From positions 1-7,800 of the forward strand of contig CAYQLT010000094.1 of assembly GCA_964418425.1 (NCBI GenBank): DNA of 7,800 nt. The letters run 5' to 3'. The position numbers and the translations under genes were made by a program. The notes beneath the pieces are model-generated. The model was not told the origin of the DNA. It saw only the letters and a list, made by a program, of their open reading frames with translations, and ran no database searches. This document shows, one piece after another, positions 1 through 5,415 of this stretch. Position 1 is the first letter of the stretch. Each line of letters opens with the position of its first letter. This DNA comes from CAYQLT01 sp964418425. Lineage in GTDB: Bacteria; Bacillota; Limnochordia; Limnochordales; Geochordaceae.

Positions 1-477
1 GGACAGGCCGGCGTGGTGGAGGAGGTGGGCGTGCGGGCGACCCGGCTGCGGGACCTCAACGGGGAGCTTCGCATCATCCCCAACGGCCACATCGGGCCGG
101 TGGTGAACTACCCGGCGGGCTACCTGAGGGCGTCCGTCACCCTATTCCTGCCGGAAGGTGCCCCGAACCACGATGGCAGGAAAGGCGTGGAAGAGGCCTT
201 GCAGGCGGTGGTCCGCCGGCTGCTGCAGGTGGGCCCCTTTTGGGAACCCGCCTGCCAGGTGCGCTGGCTGGCCGTGCCCGAGGCGGGCGCGCAGGCGGTG
301 CAGGTGCAGGTAAACGTGGTGCCCCTTCGGCGGGCCCTCATCGAGCAACTGCTGGTGCCCACCTTGCGCGACGCCGTGCAGACGTTGGGCCTGTCCCTGC
401 ACCGGGACCGGGTGGTGGTGCACTTCGAGCCGGCGCAACCGGCGGGGGCGGCGCTGCCGGGCCGCGCCGCCGGGTGA
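1..477 (+). CDS. MscS-family mechanosensitive ion channel, C-terminal part (5' truncated by window edge)
   Basis: The reading frame is open from base 1 and ends at TGA 475-477, giving 158 visible residues; the start and the membrane helices lie upstream of the window. The first residues match the MscS beta-domain signature: a GVVEEVGVRATRLRD stretch followed by GELRIIPNGHI and VVNY, the strand-turn pattern of the cytoplasmic beta domain just after the pore helix. The rest (about residues 40-140) fits the mixed alpha/beta cytoplasmic vestibule domain, ending in a strand near VVVHFEP and a short Ala/Gly/Pro-rich tail. Family knowledge: such channels sit in the inner membrane and open under membrane tension to release solutes during hypo-osmotic shock. 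The family assignment is secure from the motif; the subtype (MscS, YkuT-like or a larger paralogue) cannot be decided without the N-terminus. The next gene starts 134 bp downstream, so co-transcription is uncertain. Confidence 0.9.
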   Translation, partial: GQAGVVEEVGVRATRLRDLNGELRIIPNGHIGPVVNYPAGYLRASVTLFLPEGAPNHDGRKGVEEALQAVVRRLLQVGPFWEPACQVRWLAVPEAGAQAVQVQVNVVPLRRALIEQLLVPTLRDAVQTLGLSLHRDRVVVHFEPAQPAGAALPGRAAG

Positions 478-484
478 ACGCCCG

Positions 485-506
485 GCGCAGGGAGTTCGTC
501 CTGCGT
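485..506 (+). other. Small inverted repeat after the MscS stop codon
   Basis: CGCAGG (486-491) pairs with CCTGCG (500-505) around an 8-nt loop, with a possible extra G-T pair at 485/506. It begins 8 nt after the channel gene's stop, where a terminator would be expected, but no T-tract follows, so intrinsic termination is not shown. The rest of the 134-bp intergenic stretch (478-611) is GC-rich with another weak CCGCC/GGCGG pairing at 515-533. I see no convincing promoter there. Confidence 0.25.
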
Positions 507-611
507 GCCGAATCCCGCCTTCGAAGCCGGCGGACGGGGGTCGGTCGGGAGCGCGGCCTTTCCCGTTGGCGCCGGCCGGGCGGAGCCGGTTGCGAAAGCG
601 GGGCCTGGCGG

Positions 612-1430
612 TTGGCCATCGAGCGGGTCGGCGTGGTGGGCTCGGGGCTGATGGGGTCAGGGATCGCCGCCGTCTGTGCGACGGCCGGATACCGGGTGGT
701 GGCGTATGACGTGGCCCCCGAGGCGCTGGAGCGCGCCCGGCGGCGGGCCGAGAGGCTGGGCGGCGAGGCCGCGGCCGCCCGCCTGCATACCACGCAAGAC
801 CTCTCCGAGGCCGCCGTCGCCGACCTCATCATCGAGGCGGTGCCCGAGCGCCTGGAGCTCAAGCTCGACGTCTTCCGCCAGCTGGATCGCCTGGCGCCGG
901 CTCACGCCATCCTTGCCACCAACACTTCCCAGCTTTCGGTCACCGCCATCGCCGCCGCCACCTCCCGCCCCGGGCAGGTGGCCGGCATGCACTGGTTCAA
1001 CCCGCCCGAACGGATGCAGCTGGTCGAGGTGGTTCGGGCCGTCCAGACCGAGGAGAGCACCCTTTTGGCGGTTCGGCAGGTCGCCGAGCGGGCGGGCAAG
1101 CAGGCGGTGGTGGTGCGGGATGTGCAGGGCTTCGTGACCACCCGGGCCCTGAGCGCTTTTCTTCTGGAGTGCTTGCGAATCCTGGAAGAGGGGGTCGCCT
1201 CGCCCGAAGATATCGACCGGGCCATCCGCCTGGGGCTGAACCACCCCATGGGCCCCCTGGAGCTTTGCGACTACGTGGGACTGGACACCATCCTTTTCGT
1301 GGCCGACTCGCTGGAGAAGGCCCTGGGCGAGCGCTTCAAGGCGCCCACCACCCTGCGCCGCCTGGTGGAGGCCGGAAGGCTGGGCCGAAAAAGCGGCCAC
1401 GGCTTTTACCCTTACCCGGCCCGGGGCTGA
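612..1430 (+). CDS. 3-hydroxyacyl-CoA dehydrogenase (3-hydroxybutyryl-CoA dehydrogenase-like)
   Basis: The 272-residue protein would oxidise (S)-3-hydroxyacyl-CoA to 3-ketoacyl-CoA with NAD+ in the cytoplasm, or run in reverse in butyrate-type synthesis. The N-terminal Rossmann motif GSGLMGSGIA is at residues 10-19, and an acidic residue ends strand 2 (D33), favouring NAD. DLIIEAVPE is at 71-79. The catalytic NTS (S106), GMHWFNPP (H127) and LVEVV (E139) are present. The C-terminal 3HCDH domain contains LGLNHPMGPLEL (208-218) and ends with GRKSGHGFYPY. TTG 612 is chosen because the Rossmann strand follows at once; a longer upstream reading adds only arginine/glycine-rich sequence with no family resemblance. 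Two oddities: the usual GFVVNR is GFVTTR (Thr177 replaces the conserved Asn), and the segment between the Rossmann motif and IEAVPE is about 13 residues shorter than in clostridial Hbd. The stop overlaps the next start. No partner beta-oxidation genes are visible. Confidence 0.93.
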   Translation: MAIERVGVVGSGLMGSGIAAVCATAGYRVVAYDVAPEALERARRRAERLGGEAAAARLHTTQDLSEAAVADLIIEAVPERLELKLDVFRQLDRLAPAHAILATNTSQLSVTAIAAATSRPGQVAGMHWFNPPERMQLVEVVRAVQTEESTLLAVRQVAERAGKQAVVVRDVQGFVTTRALSAFLLECLRILEEGVASPEDIDRAIRLGLNHPMGPLELCDYVGLDTILFVADSLEKALGERFKAPTTLRRLVEAGRLGRKSGHGFYPYPARG

Positions 1431-2236
1431 TGGCGCACGCTATGCAGGAGCCTCCTCCCGAGCCTCGCGAGCAGGCCCGTGTCCCGCCGCCTTCATCATC
1501 GCTCGCGCCCGCCGCCGGGCAGGCGCCCGCATCGGCCGACTCGCCCGTGGCCCAGCGCCTCGCCGGCGTGCGCCGCCGGATCGCCGACGCCGCCCGCCGT
1601 GCCGGACGCTCGCCCGACGAAATCGTCCTGGTGGCCGTCACCAAGGGGGTTGAGCCCGAGCGTATTCGTGAGGCCTGGGCCGCCGGCCAGCGGATCTTTG
1701 GCGAAAACCGTGTCCAGGAGCTGGCCGCCAAGGCGGCTGCGCTGGCGGATCTCCCCGTGGAGTGGCACATGGTGGGCCACCTGCAGCGCAACAAGGCCCG
1801 GGATGTGGCCCGGATCGCCTCGGTGCTGCACTCCCTGGACAGCCTGCGCCTGGCCGTCGAGCTCGACCGCCGCCTGGAGGCGGTCGGGCGGCAGCTGAGG
1901 GTGCTGGTGGAGGTCAATATCTCGGGTGAGCCCGGCAAGTTTGGCGTGGCCCCGTCCGACGCTCTGGAGCTGACCCGGGCGGTCGCCGAGCGCTGCCCCC
2001 ACCTGAAGGTGGAGGGGCTGATGGCCATCGGGCCCAACGTGCCCGATGAGCTTGCCATCCGCGGGGCCTTTCGCCGCTTGCGGGAGCTGTGGGAAGAAAT
2101 CCGCCAGAAGGTCCCTGTGGGGCCCGCCTTTCGTCACCTCTCCATGGGCATGTCGGGGGACTTCGAGTGGGCCATCGAAGAGGGCGCCACCATGGTGCGC
2201 ATCGGCACCGCCATCTTCGGCCCCCGCGCGGCCTGA
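1430..2236 (+). CDS. YggS/PLPBP-family pyridoxal phosphate-binding protein
   Basis: This 268-residue protein belongs to the YggS/YlmE/PROSC family: single-domain TIM-barrel proteins that bind PLP but have no established enzymatic activity and help keep vitamin B6 and amino/keto-acid pools balanced. The PLP lysine is K72 in VLVAVTKGVEPERI. Other family motifs are FGENRVQEL (90-98), EWHMVGHLQRNK (111-122), VEVNISGEPGKFG (160-172) and the phosphate-binding end SMGMSGDFEWAIEEG followed by MVRIGTAIFG (238-264). ATG 1430 overlaps the upstream stop in a TGATG, suggesting translational coupling; ATG 1442 is an alternative. The first ~37 residues are Pro/Ala-rich and precede the usual family start near AQRLAGVRRRI, so the protein is longer than the ~230-residue norm; GTG at the codon for residue 40 is a further possible start. 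In many Firmicutes this gene sits beside sepF and other division genes; here it follows a dehydrogenase. Confidence 0.93.
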   Translation: MAHAMQEPPPEPREQARVPPPSSSLAPAAGQAPASADSPVAQRLAGVRRRIADAARRAGRSPDEIVLVAVTKGVEPERIREAWAAGQRIFGENRVQELAAKAAALADLPVEWHMVGHLQRNKARDVARIASVLHSLDSLRLAVELDRRLEAVGRQLRVLVEVNISGEPGKFGVAPSDALELTRAVAERCPHLKVEGLMAIGPNVPDELAIRGAFRRLRELWEEIRQKVPVGPAFRHLSMGMSGDFEWAIEEGATMVRIGTAIFGPRAA

Positions 2237-2237
2237 A

Positions 2238-2266
2238 CCCCGGTTTTGTCCCAGCAAACATCGGGG
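2238..2266 (+). terminator. Stem-loop just after the YggS-family gene, possible terminator without T-tract
   Basis: CCCCG (2238-2242) pairs with CGGGG (2262-2266). Inside it GTTTTG (2243-2248) pairs with CAAAC (2255-2259), with one bulged T, around the loop TCCCAG; AT (2260-2261) is unpaired. This gives about ten base pairs starting two bases after the stop codon. The position suits a transcript end or a 3'-stabilising hairpin. The absence of a following T-run argues against a classical intrinsic terminator. Confidence 0.4.
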
Positions 2267-2273
2267 CTCGCAA

Positions 2274-2303
2274 TTGGCTAAGCCGCCGAGCCGGTGGTAC
2301 ACT
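2274..2303 (+). promoter_or_regulatory. Possible sigma-70/sigma-A-type promoter before the CDF transporter
   Basis: TTGGCT (2274-2279) and TACACT (2298-2303) are separated by 18 bp, each matching four of six bases of the -35 (TTGACA) and -10 (TATAAT) consensus. This short AT-richer patch lies between the hairpin after the previous gene and the next coding region. Transcription would begin near 2310, before the chosen GTG at 2327. The match is modest and rests on sequence alone. Confidence 0.35.
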
Positions 2304-2326
2304 GCCGCCGGAAAGCGGGCGACAGG

Positions 2327-3379
2327 GTGGCTCCCGAGCAGGTCTTTCCGCAGCGCGACGGGGCGCAGAGGCCGCCCTTCGAGGGCGGCCCGGCGCAGGG
2401 TTCGTCGCCGGCAACGGTCCCGGATGCCCCGTCCGGCGCGCCGGCCTCGCCGGCAGATGGGGCCGGCGGGCGGGCGGCGGCGGGGCTGCGCGTGGGGCTG
2501 GTCACCATCGCCGTCAATTTGGCCCTGGTGGCGTTCAAGCTGGCCGCCGGGCTCGCCGGGCGCAGCTATGCGGTGCTGGCGGATGGCCTGGAGAGCCTGG
2601 CCGACACCGCCACCACGCTGGGTTTCCTGGCGGCTGTGCGCCTGGGCGATCGGCCCCCGGACCGCGGCCATCCTTACGGCCACCGGCGCGTGGAGTCCGA
2701 GGCGACCCGGGTGCTCACCCTGTTCCTGCTGGCAGGCGGCGTCCTCATCGGCTGGCAGTCCGCCCGGGGGTTCGGCCGCACCGAGCCGGTGGGGGCAGTC
2801 GCACTCCTGGCGGCTGCGGTCTCGGTGGGGGCCAAGGAGTGGATGTTCTGGTACACCTTTCGCGCCGGCCGGCGGCTGGGGAGCCGGGCGCTGGTGGCGA
2901 GCGCCTGGCATCACCGGTCCGACGCGCTCAGTTCCGTGGTCACCCTGCTGGCGGTTGCCGGCGCCCGGGTGGGGTGGTTGTGGCTGGATCCGCTGGCCGG
3001 GATTGCCGTGGCCGCCGTGGTGGTCTGGGTGGCCGTGCGGCTGTACTGGTCGGCCACCTCCGAACTGGTGGATGCAGCCCCGTCCCCGGAGATCATGCAG
3101 CGCCTGCACGATGCCGCCCGCCGAACTCCCGGCGTCGAGGCCGTCTCCAACCTGCGGGCCCGGCTGCACGGAACCTCGGTGCTGGCGGACCTGACCATCC
3201 ACGTGAGCCCGGCCATGTCGGTCTCGGGCGGGCATGAGGTCGCGTCGGCGGTGGAGCGCTCGCTGCACCGGGCGGTGCCCGCCCTCATGGACGTGACGGT
3301 TCACGTGGAGCCCTTCCGGCCGGACGGGGGCAGGGAGGGCCGCAACGCAGGCCTCGCAGGAGAAGGCCCGGGGCGCTGA
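2327..3379 (+). CDS. Cation diffusion facilitator (CDF) family metal transporter
   Basis: The protein (350 residues from GTG 2327) is a CDF/ZitB/FieF-type proton-coupled exporter of divalent metals from the cytoplasm. After an about 55-residue low-complexity Gly/Ala/Pro lead come six likely membrane helices. TM1 is around GLVTIAVNLALVAFKLAAG. TM2 carries ADGLESLAD (85-93). The family loop HPYGHRRVE is at 115-123. TM3 lies near 128-145, TM4 near 156-175, TM5 carries HHRSDALSS (195-203), and TM6 lies near 222-240. The cytoplasmic ferredoxin-like C-terminal domain follows (about 250-330), ending in VTVHVEP, with a short Gly-rich tail. Metal ligands in TM5 are H195 and D199; in TM2 the usual H/D ligand position holds E89, with D93 and D86 nearby. 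The start is uncertain: GTG 2294 lies upstream inside the proposed -10, while GTG 2492 would clip TM1. Zinc, manganese, iron or cobalt cannot be told apart from sequence alone. Confidence 0.9.
   Translation: MAPEQVFPQRDGAQRPPFEGGPAQGSSPATVPDAPSGAPASPADGAGGRAAAGLRVGLVTIAVNLALVAFKLAAGLAGRSYAVLADGLESLADTATTLGFLAAVRLGDRPPDRGHPYGHRRVESEATRVLTLFLLAGGVLIGWQSARGFGRTEPVGAVALLAAAVSVGAKEWMFWYTFRAGRRLGSRALVASAWHHRSDALSSVVTLLAVAGARVGWLWLDPLAGIAVAAVVVWVAVRLYWSATSELVDAAPSPEIMQRLHDAARRTPGVEAVSNLRARLHGTSVLADLTIHVSPAMSVSGGHEVASAVERSLHRAVPALMDVTVHVEPFRPDGGREGRNAGLAGEGPGR
2370..2390 (+). repeat. Perfect 9-bp GC inverted repeat with UUCG-like loop near the start of the CDF gene
   Basis: Bases 2370-2378 (GGCCGCCCT) are exactly complementary to 2382-2390, leaving TCG as the loop; seen as an 8-bp stem the loop is TTCGA. 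It falls in the low-complexity N-terminal part of the CDF reading frame, 43 bp after the chosen start codon. It could slow initiation or be a leader structure if translation really starts further downstream, or simply reflect GC-rich codons. Confidence 0.4.
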
Positions 3380-3423
3380 CGCCGGGCGCCCGGGAGAGTT
3401 TACCCCCTCGGCGGGGCCCCGTT

Positions 3424-3476
3424 TTGTCACGAGTTTGCCGTTTTGTTGCAAGGGCTTCACATCCGCGGTGTAGAAT
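3424..3476 (+). promoter_or_regulatory. Putative Pho box and promoter of pstB
   Basis: Four related heptamers stand in line: TTGTCAC (3424-3430), TTGCCGT (3435-3441), TTGCAAG (3446-3452) and TTCACAT (3456-3462). Start-to-start distances are 11, 11 and 10 bp. Tandem ~7-bp elements with 11-bp period are the known architecture of PhoB/PhoP operators (CTGTCAT-type in enterobacteria, TTAACA-type in Bacillus). Eight bases after the last element is TAGAAT (3471-3476), five of six matching a -10 hexamer. TTGCAA (3446-3451) could serve as a -35 with a 19-bp spacer, but a Pho box replacing the -35 fits better. The following gene is pstB, a classic Pho regulon member. Binding and regulation are inference. 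Confidence 0.6.
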
Positions 3477-3505
3477 TCACGTTCGATGGGCAGGGGAACC
3501 GGCCG

Positions 3506-4366
3506 TTGAAGTTCCTGTCCTGGTGGGCGCAGCCGGCCGGGCAGCTGGTGCGTGGGGGGCCTCGGCCGCTGGCGGCGCCGCTTCCCCCGCTGGCCGGCGA
3601 AGGTGCTGTCGGACGGGCGGTGGAGCAGGCCGAAGCCCGGGCGGCTGCAGCCGGAGCCGGATCTGTCGCCATCGCCGTGGAATCCCTCAGCGCCTGGTAC
3701 GGGACGACCCAGGCGCTTCGCTCCGTCTCGCTTCCGGTGCGGGGCCGCACGGTCACCGCCATCATCGGGCCGTCGGGGTGTGGCAAGTCCACCCTGATCC
3801 GCTGCCTCAACCGGCTCCATGAGGTGATTCCCGGGGCGCGGGTGGAAGGCCGGGTCTGGCTCAACGGGGTCAACATCTACGACCCTCGGGTGGATCCGGT
3901 GGAGGTCCGGCGCCGGGTGGGGATGGTGTTTCAAAAGCCCAATCCTTTTCCAAACCTGTCCATCTTTGACAACGTGGCCGCCGGTCTGCGCCTGATGGGG
4001 GTGCGCGACCGCACCCGGCTGGCGGAAGCGGTGGAGCGCAGCCTGCGCATGGCTGCCTTGTGGGACGAGGTGAAAAACCGTCTGCACGATAGCGCAACGG
4101 CTCTGTCGGGCGGGCAGCAGCAGCGGTTGTGCGTGGCGCGGGCCCTGGCCGTCGAACCCGAGGTGCTCCTCATGGACGAGCCTACCTCCGCGCTCGATCC
4201 CGTCTCGACGGGCAAGCTGGAGGATCTGATCGCCGAGCTCAAGCGCAGGCTCACCATCGTCATCGTCACCCACAGCATGCAGCAGGCGGCCCGCATCTCC
4301 GATTTCACCGCCTTCATGCTGCTGGGCGAACTGGTGGAGTACGGCCCCACCGAGGCGGTCTTCACC
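3506..4366 (+). CDS. pstB: PstB, ATP-binding subunit of the high-affinity phosphate importer (3' end lost in gap)
   Basis: PstB hydrolyses ATP on the cytoplasmic face of the PstSCAB complex to import phosphate. Visible motifs, counted from TTG 3506: A-loop region SAWYG just after residue 60, Walker A GPSGCGKST (88-96), RCLNRLHE, the PstB-typical VGMVFQKPNPFPNLSIFDNV, signature LSGGQQQR (200-207), Walker B VLLMDEP (220-226) and the H-loop His256 in VTHSMQQAARISD. The last visible residues, VEYGPTEAVFT, are followed in the family by only about 15 more, which fall in the N-run. TTG 3506 is preferred for its AGGGGA ribosome-binding site at 3492-3497 and its place after the promoter; this gives a ~53-residue N-terminal extension not typical of PstB (~250 residues). 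GTG 3620 is an alternative with a shorter extension. No pstS, pstC or pstA lies upstream, which is unusual, since pstB normally closes a pstSCAB operon. phoU may lie in or beyond the gap. Confidence 0.93.
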
Positions 4367-4466
4367 NNNNNNNNNNNNNNNNNNNNNNNNNNNNNNNNNN
4401 NNNNNNNNNNNNNNNNNNNNNNNNNNNNNNNNNNNNNNNNNNNNNNNNNNNNNNNNNNNNNNNNNN
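4367..4466. other. Assembly gap of exactly 100 N
   Basis: One hundred consecutive N separate pstB from the ABC exporter operon. A round 100 is the usual placeholder for a scaffold gap of unknown size, so the missing DNA may be longer or shorter. It hides the end of pstB and the upstream region of the next gene, and the order of the two flanking contigs depends on scaffolding. Confidence 0.98.
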
Positions 4467-4476
4467 CGGCTGGGCG

Positions 4477-5415
4477 TTGAGCCTGGTCGTAGAGGACCTC
4501 CACAAGCGCTTCGGGACCGTGACCGCCCTGAACGGGGTTGGCTTCGAGGTGCCCCGAGGGTCGGTGGTGGGGCTCATCGGGCCCAACGGCTCCGGCAAGA
4601 CCACCACCATGCGGATCGTCCTGCGCATCCTGGTGGCCGACCGCGGTCGCGTCCTGTGGGACGGGCGGCCCGTCCAGGAGCTTGCGTTTCGCATCTTTGG
4701 ATACCTCCCCGAGGAGCGGGGCCTGTATGCCCGGATGCGGGTGAAAGACCAGCTTCGGTTCTTCGCCCACCTCTACGGCCTGAGCCGCGCGGAGGCGGCC
4801 CGCGCCCTGGCCGAGGTGGGCCAGCTCCTGGAGATGGACGATATCCTCGGCCGGCGGGTGGAGGAGCTCTCCAAGGGCAACGCGCAGAAGGTTCAGTTTG
4901 CGGCCGCCTGCCTGCACGGGCCCGAACTTTTGATCCTGGACGAGCCGTTCAGCGGGCTGGATCCGGTCAACACCCGGCTGTTCAAGCGCGCTCTGGGGCG
5001 CCTGCGGGACCGGGGCACGACCATCCTCTTCTCCAGCCATCAGATGGACCACGTGGAGGAGCTGTGCGACAGCCTGGTGCTCATCGCCCGCGGCCGGGTG
5101 CGGCTGGCCGGAAGCGTGCAGGCCGTCCGGCAGGCCACCGGACGGCGGGTGGTGCGGCTGGCCTGGGATGGGGCCGACGGGGCGGCCGCCAGGGGCTGGC
5201 TGGAGGCGTGGCGGGCCCGGGGGGTACAGGTGACGGAGCGGCCCCACGGGGTCTTTGAGGTGAGCTACGGGGCCTGCGAGGCGGAGGTGGGCGAGGCGCT
5301 GGCCCGGGAGGCCTTCGAGCGGGGCCCCCTGCGGCTTTTCGAGCGGACCTACCCCTCCCTGGAGGACGTGTATGTGGCCGTGGTCGGGGAGGAAGGGAAG
5401 GGCGGCGAGCCGTGA
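4477..5415 (+). CDS. ABC exporter ATP-binding protein, YhaQ/NatA-like
   Basis: The 312-residue ATPase would power the membrane partner encoded next. From TTG 4477 it begins MSLVVEDLHKRFG, a normal start for the family; any ribosome-binding site lies in the gap or in the 10 bases after it, where none is evident, so a start inside the gap is possible. Walker A GPNGSGKTT is at 35-43, GYLPEERGLY at 75-84 where the Q-loop falls, signature LSKGNAQKVQF (131-141), Walker B LLILDEPFSGLDPVN (151-165) and H-loop His188 in SSHQMDHVEE. LSKGxxQKVQF, GYLPEERGLY and the ~90-residue C-terminal domain (from about 220, DUF4162-type) are typical of the YhaQ group rather than classical importers. The stop overlaps the permease start by four bases (GTGA). 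Relatives are annotated as sodium or drug exporters; the substrate here is unknown. Confidence 0.9.
   Translation: MSLVVEDLHKRFGTVTALNGVGFEVPRGSVVGLIGPNGSGKTTTMRIVLRILVADRGRVLWDGRPVQELAFRIFGYLPEERGLYARMRVKDQLRFFAHLYGLSRAEAARALAEVGQLLEMDDILGRRVEELSKGNAQKVQFAAACLHGPELLILDEPFSGLDPVNTRLFKRALGRLRDRGTTILFSSHQMDHVEELCDSLVLIARGRVRLAGSVQAVRQATGRRVVRLAWDGADGAAARGWLEAWRARGVQVTERPHGVFEVSYGACEAEVGEALAREAFERGPLRLFERTYPSLEDVYVAVVGEEGKGGEP

Noticed and set aside
240..611. A longer N-terminus for the dehydrogenase, from 240
   Set aside because: It overlaps the MscS gene in another frame and gives Arg/Gly-rich sequence with no family match; the Rossmann fold starts right after TTG 612.
3403..3425. Possible terminator after the CDF gene (CCCC, loop, GGGG, then CCCCG and TTTT)
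   Set aside because: Only four pairs form, the GGGGCCCC stretch competes with it, and the TTTT belongs to the first Pho-like element; too weak to list as a terminator.
1496..4273. A 925-codon open frame on the minus strand spanning four genes
   Set aside because: It lies opposite well-supported + strand genes with clear catalytic motifs, shows no recognisable domain, and is rich in Gly, Pro, His and Arg as expected of an antisense shadow in very GC-rich DNA.
4129..5415. A single frame joining the end of pstB to the exporter ATPase across the N-run
   Set aside because: Upstream of the gap this frame is not the pstB frame; the join is an artefact of reading through N. The ATPase starts at or just before 4477.
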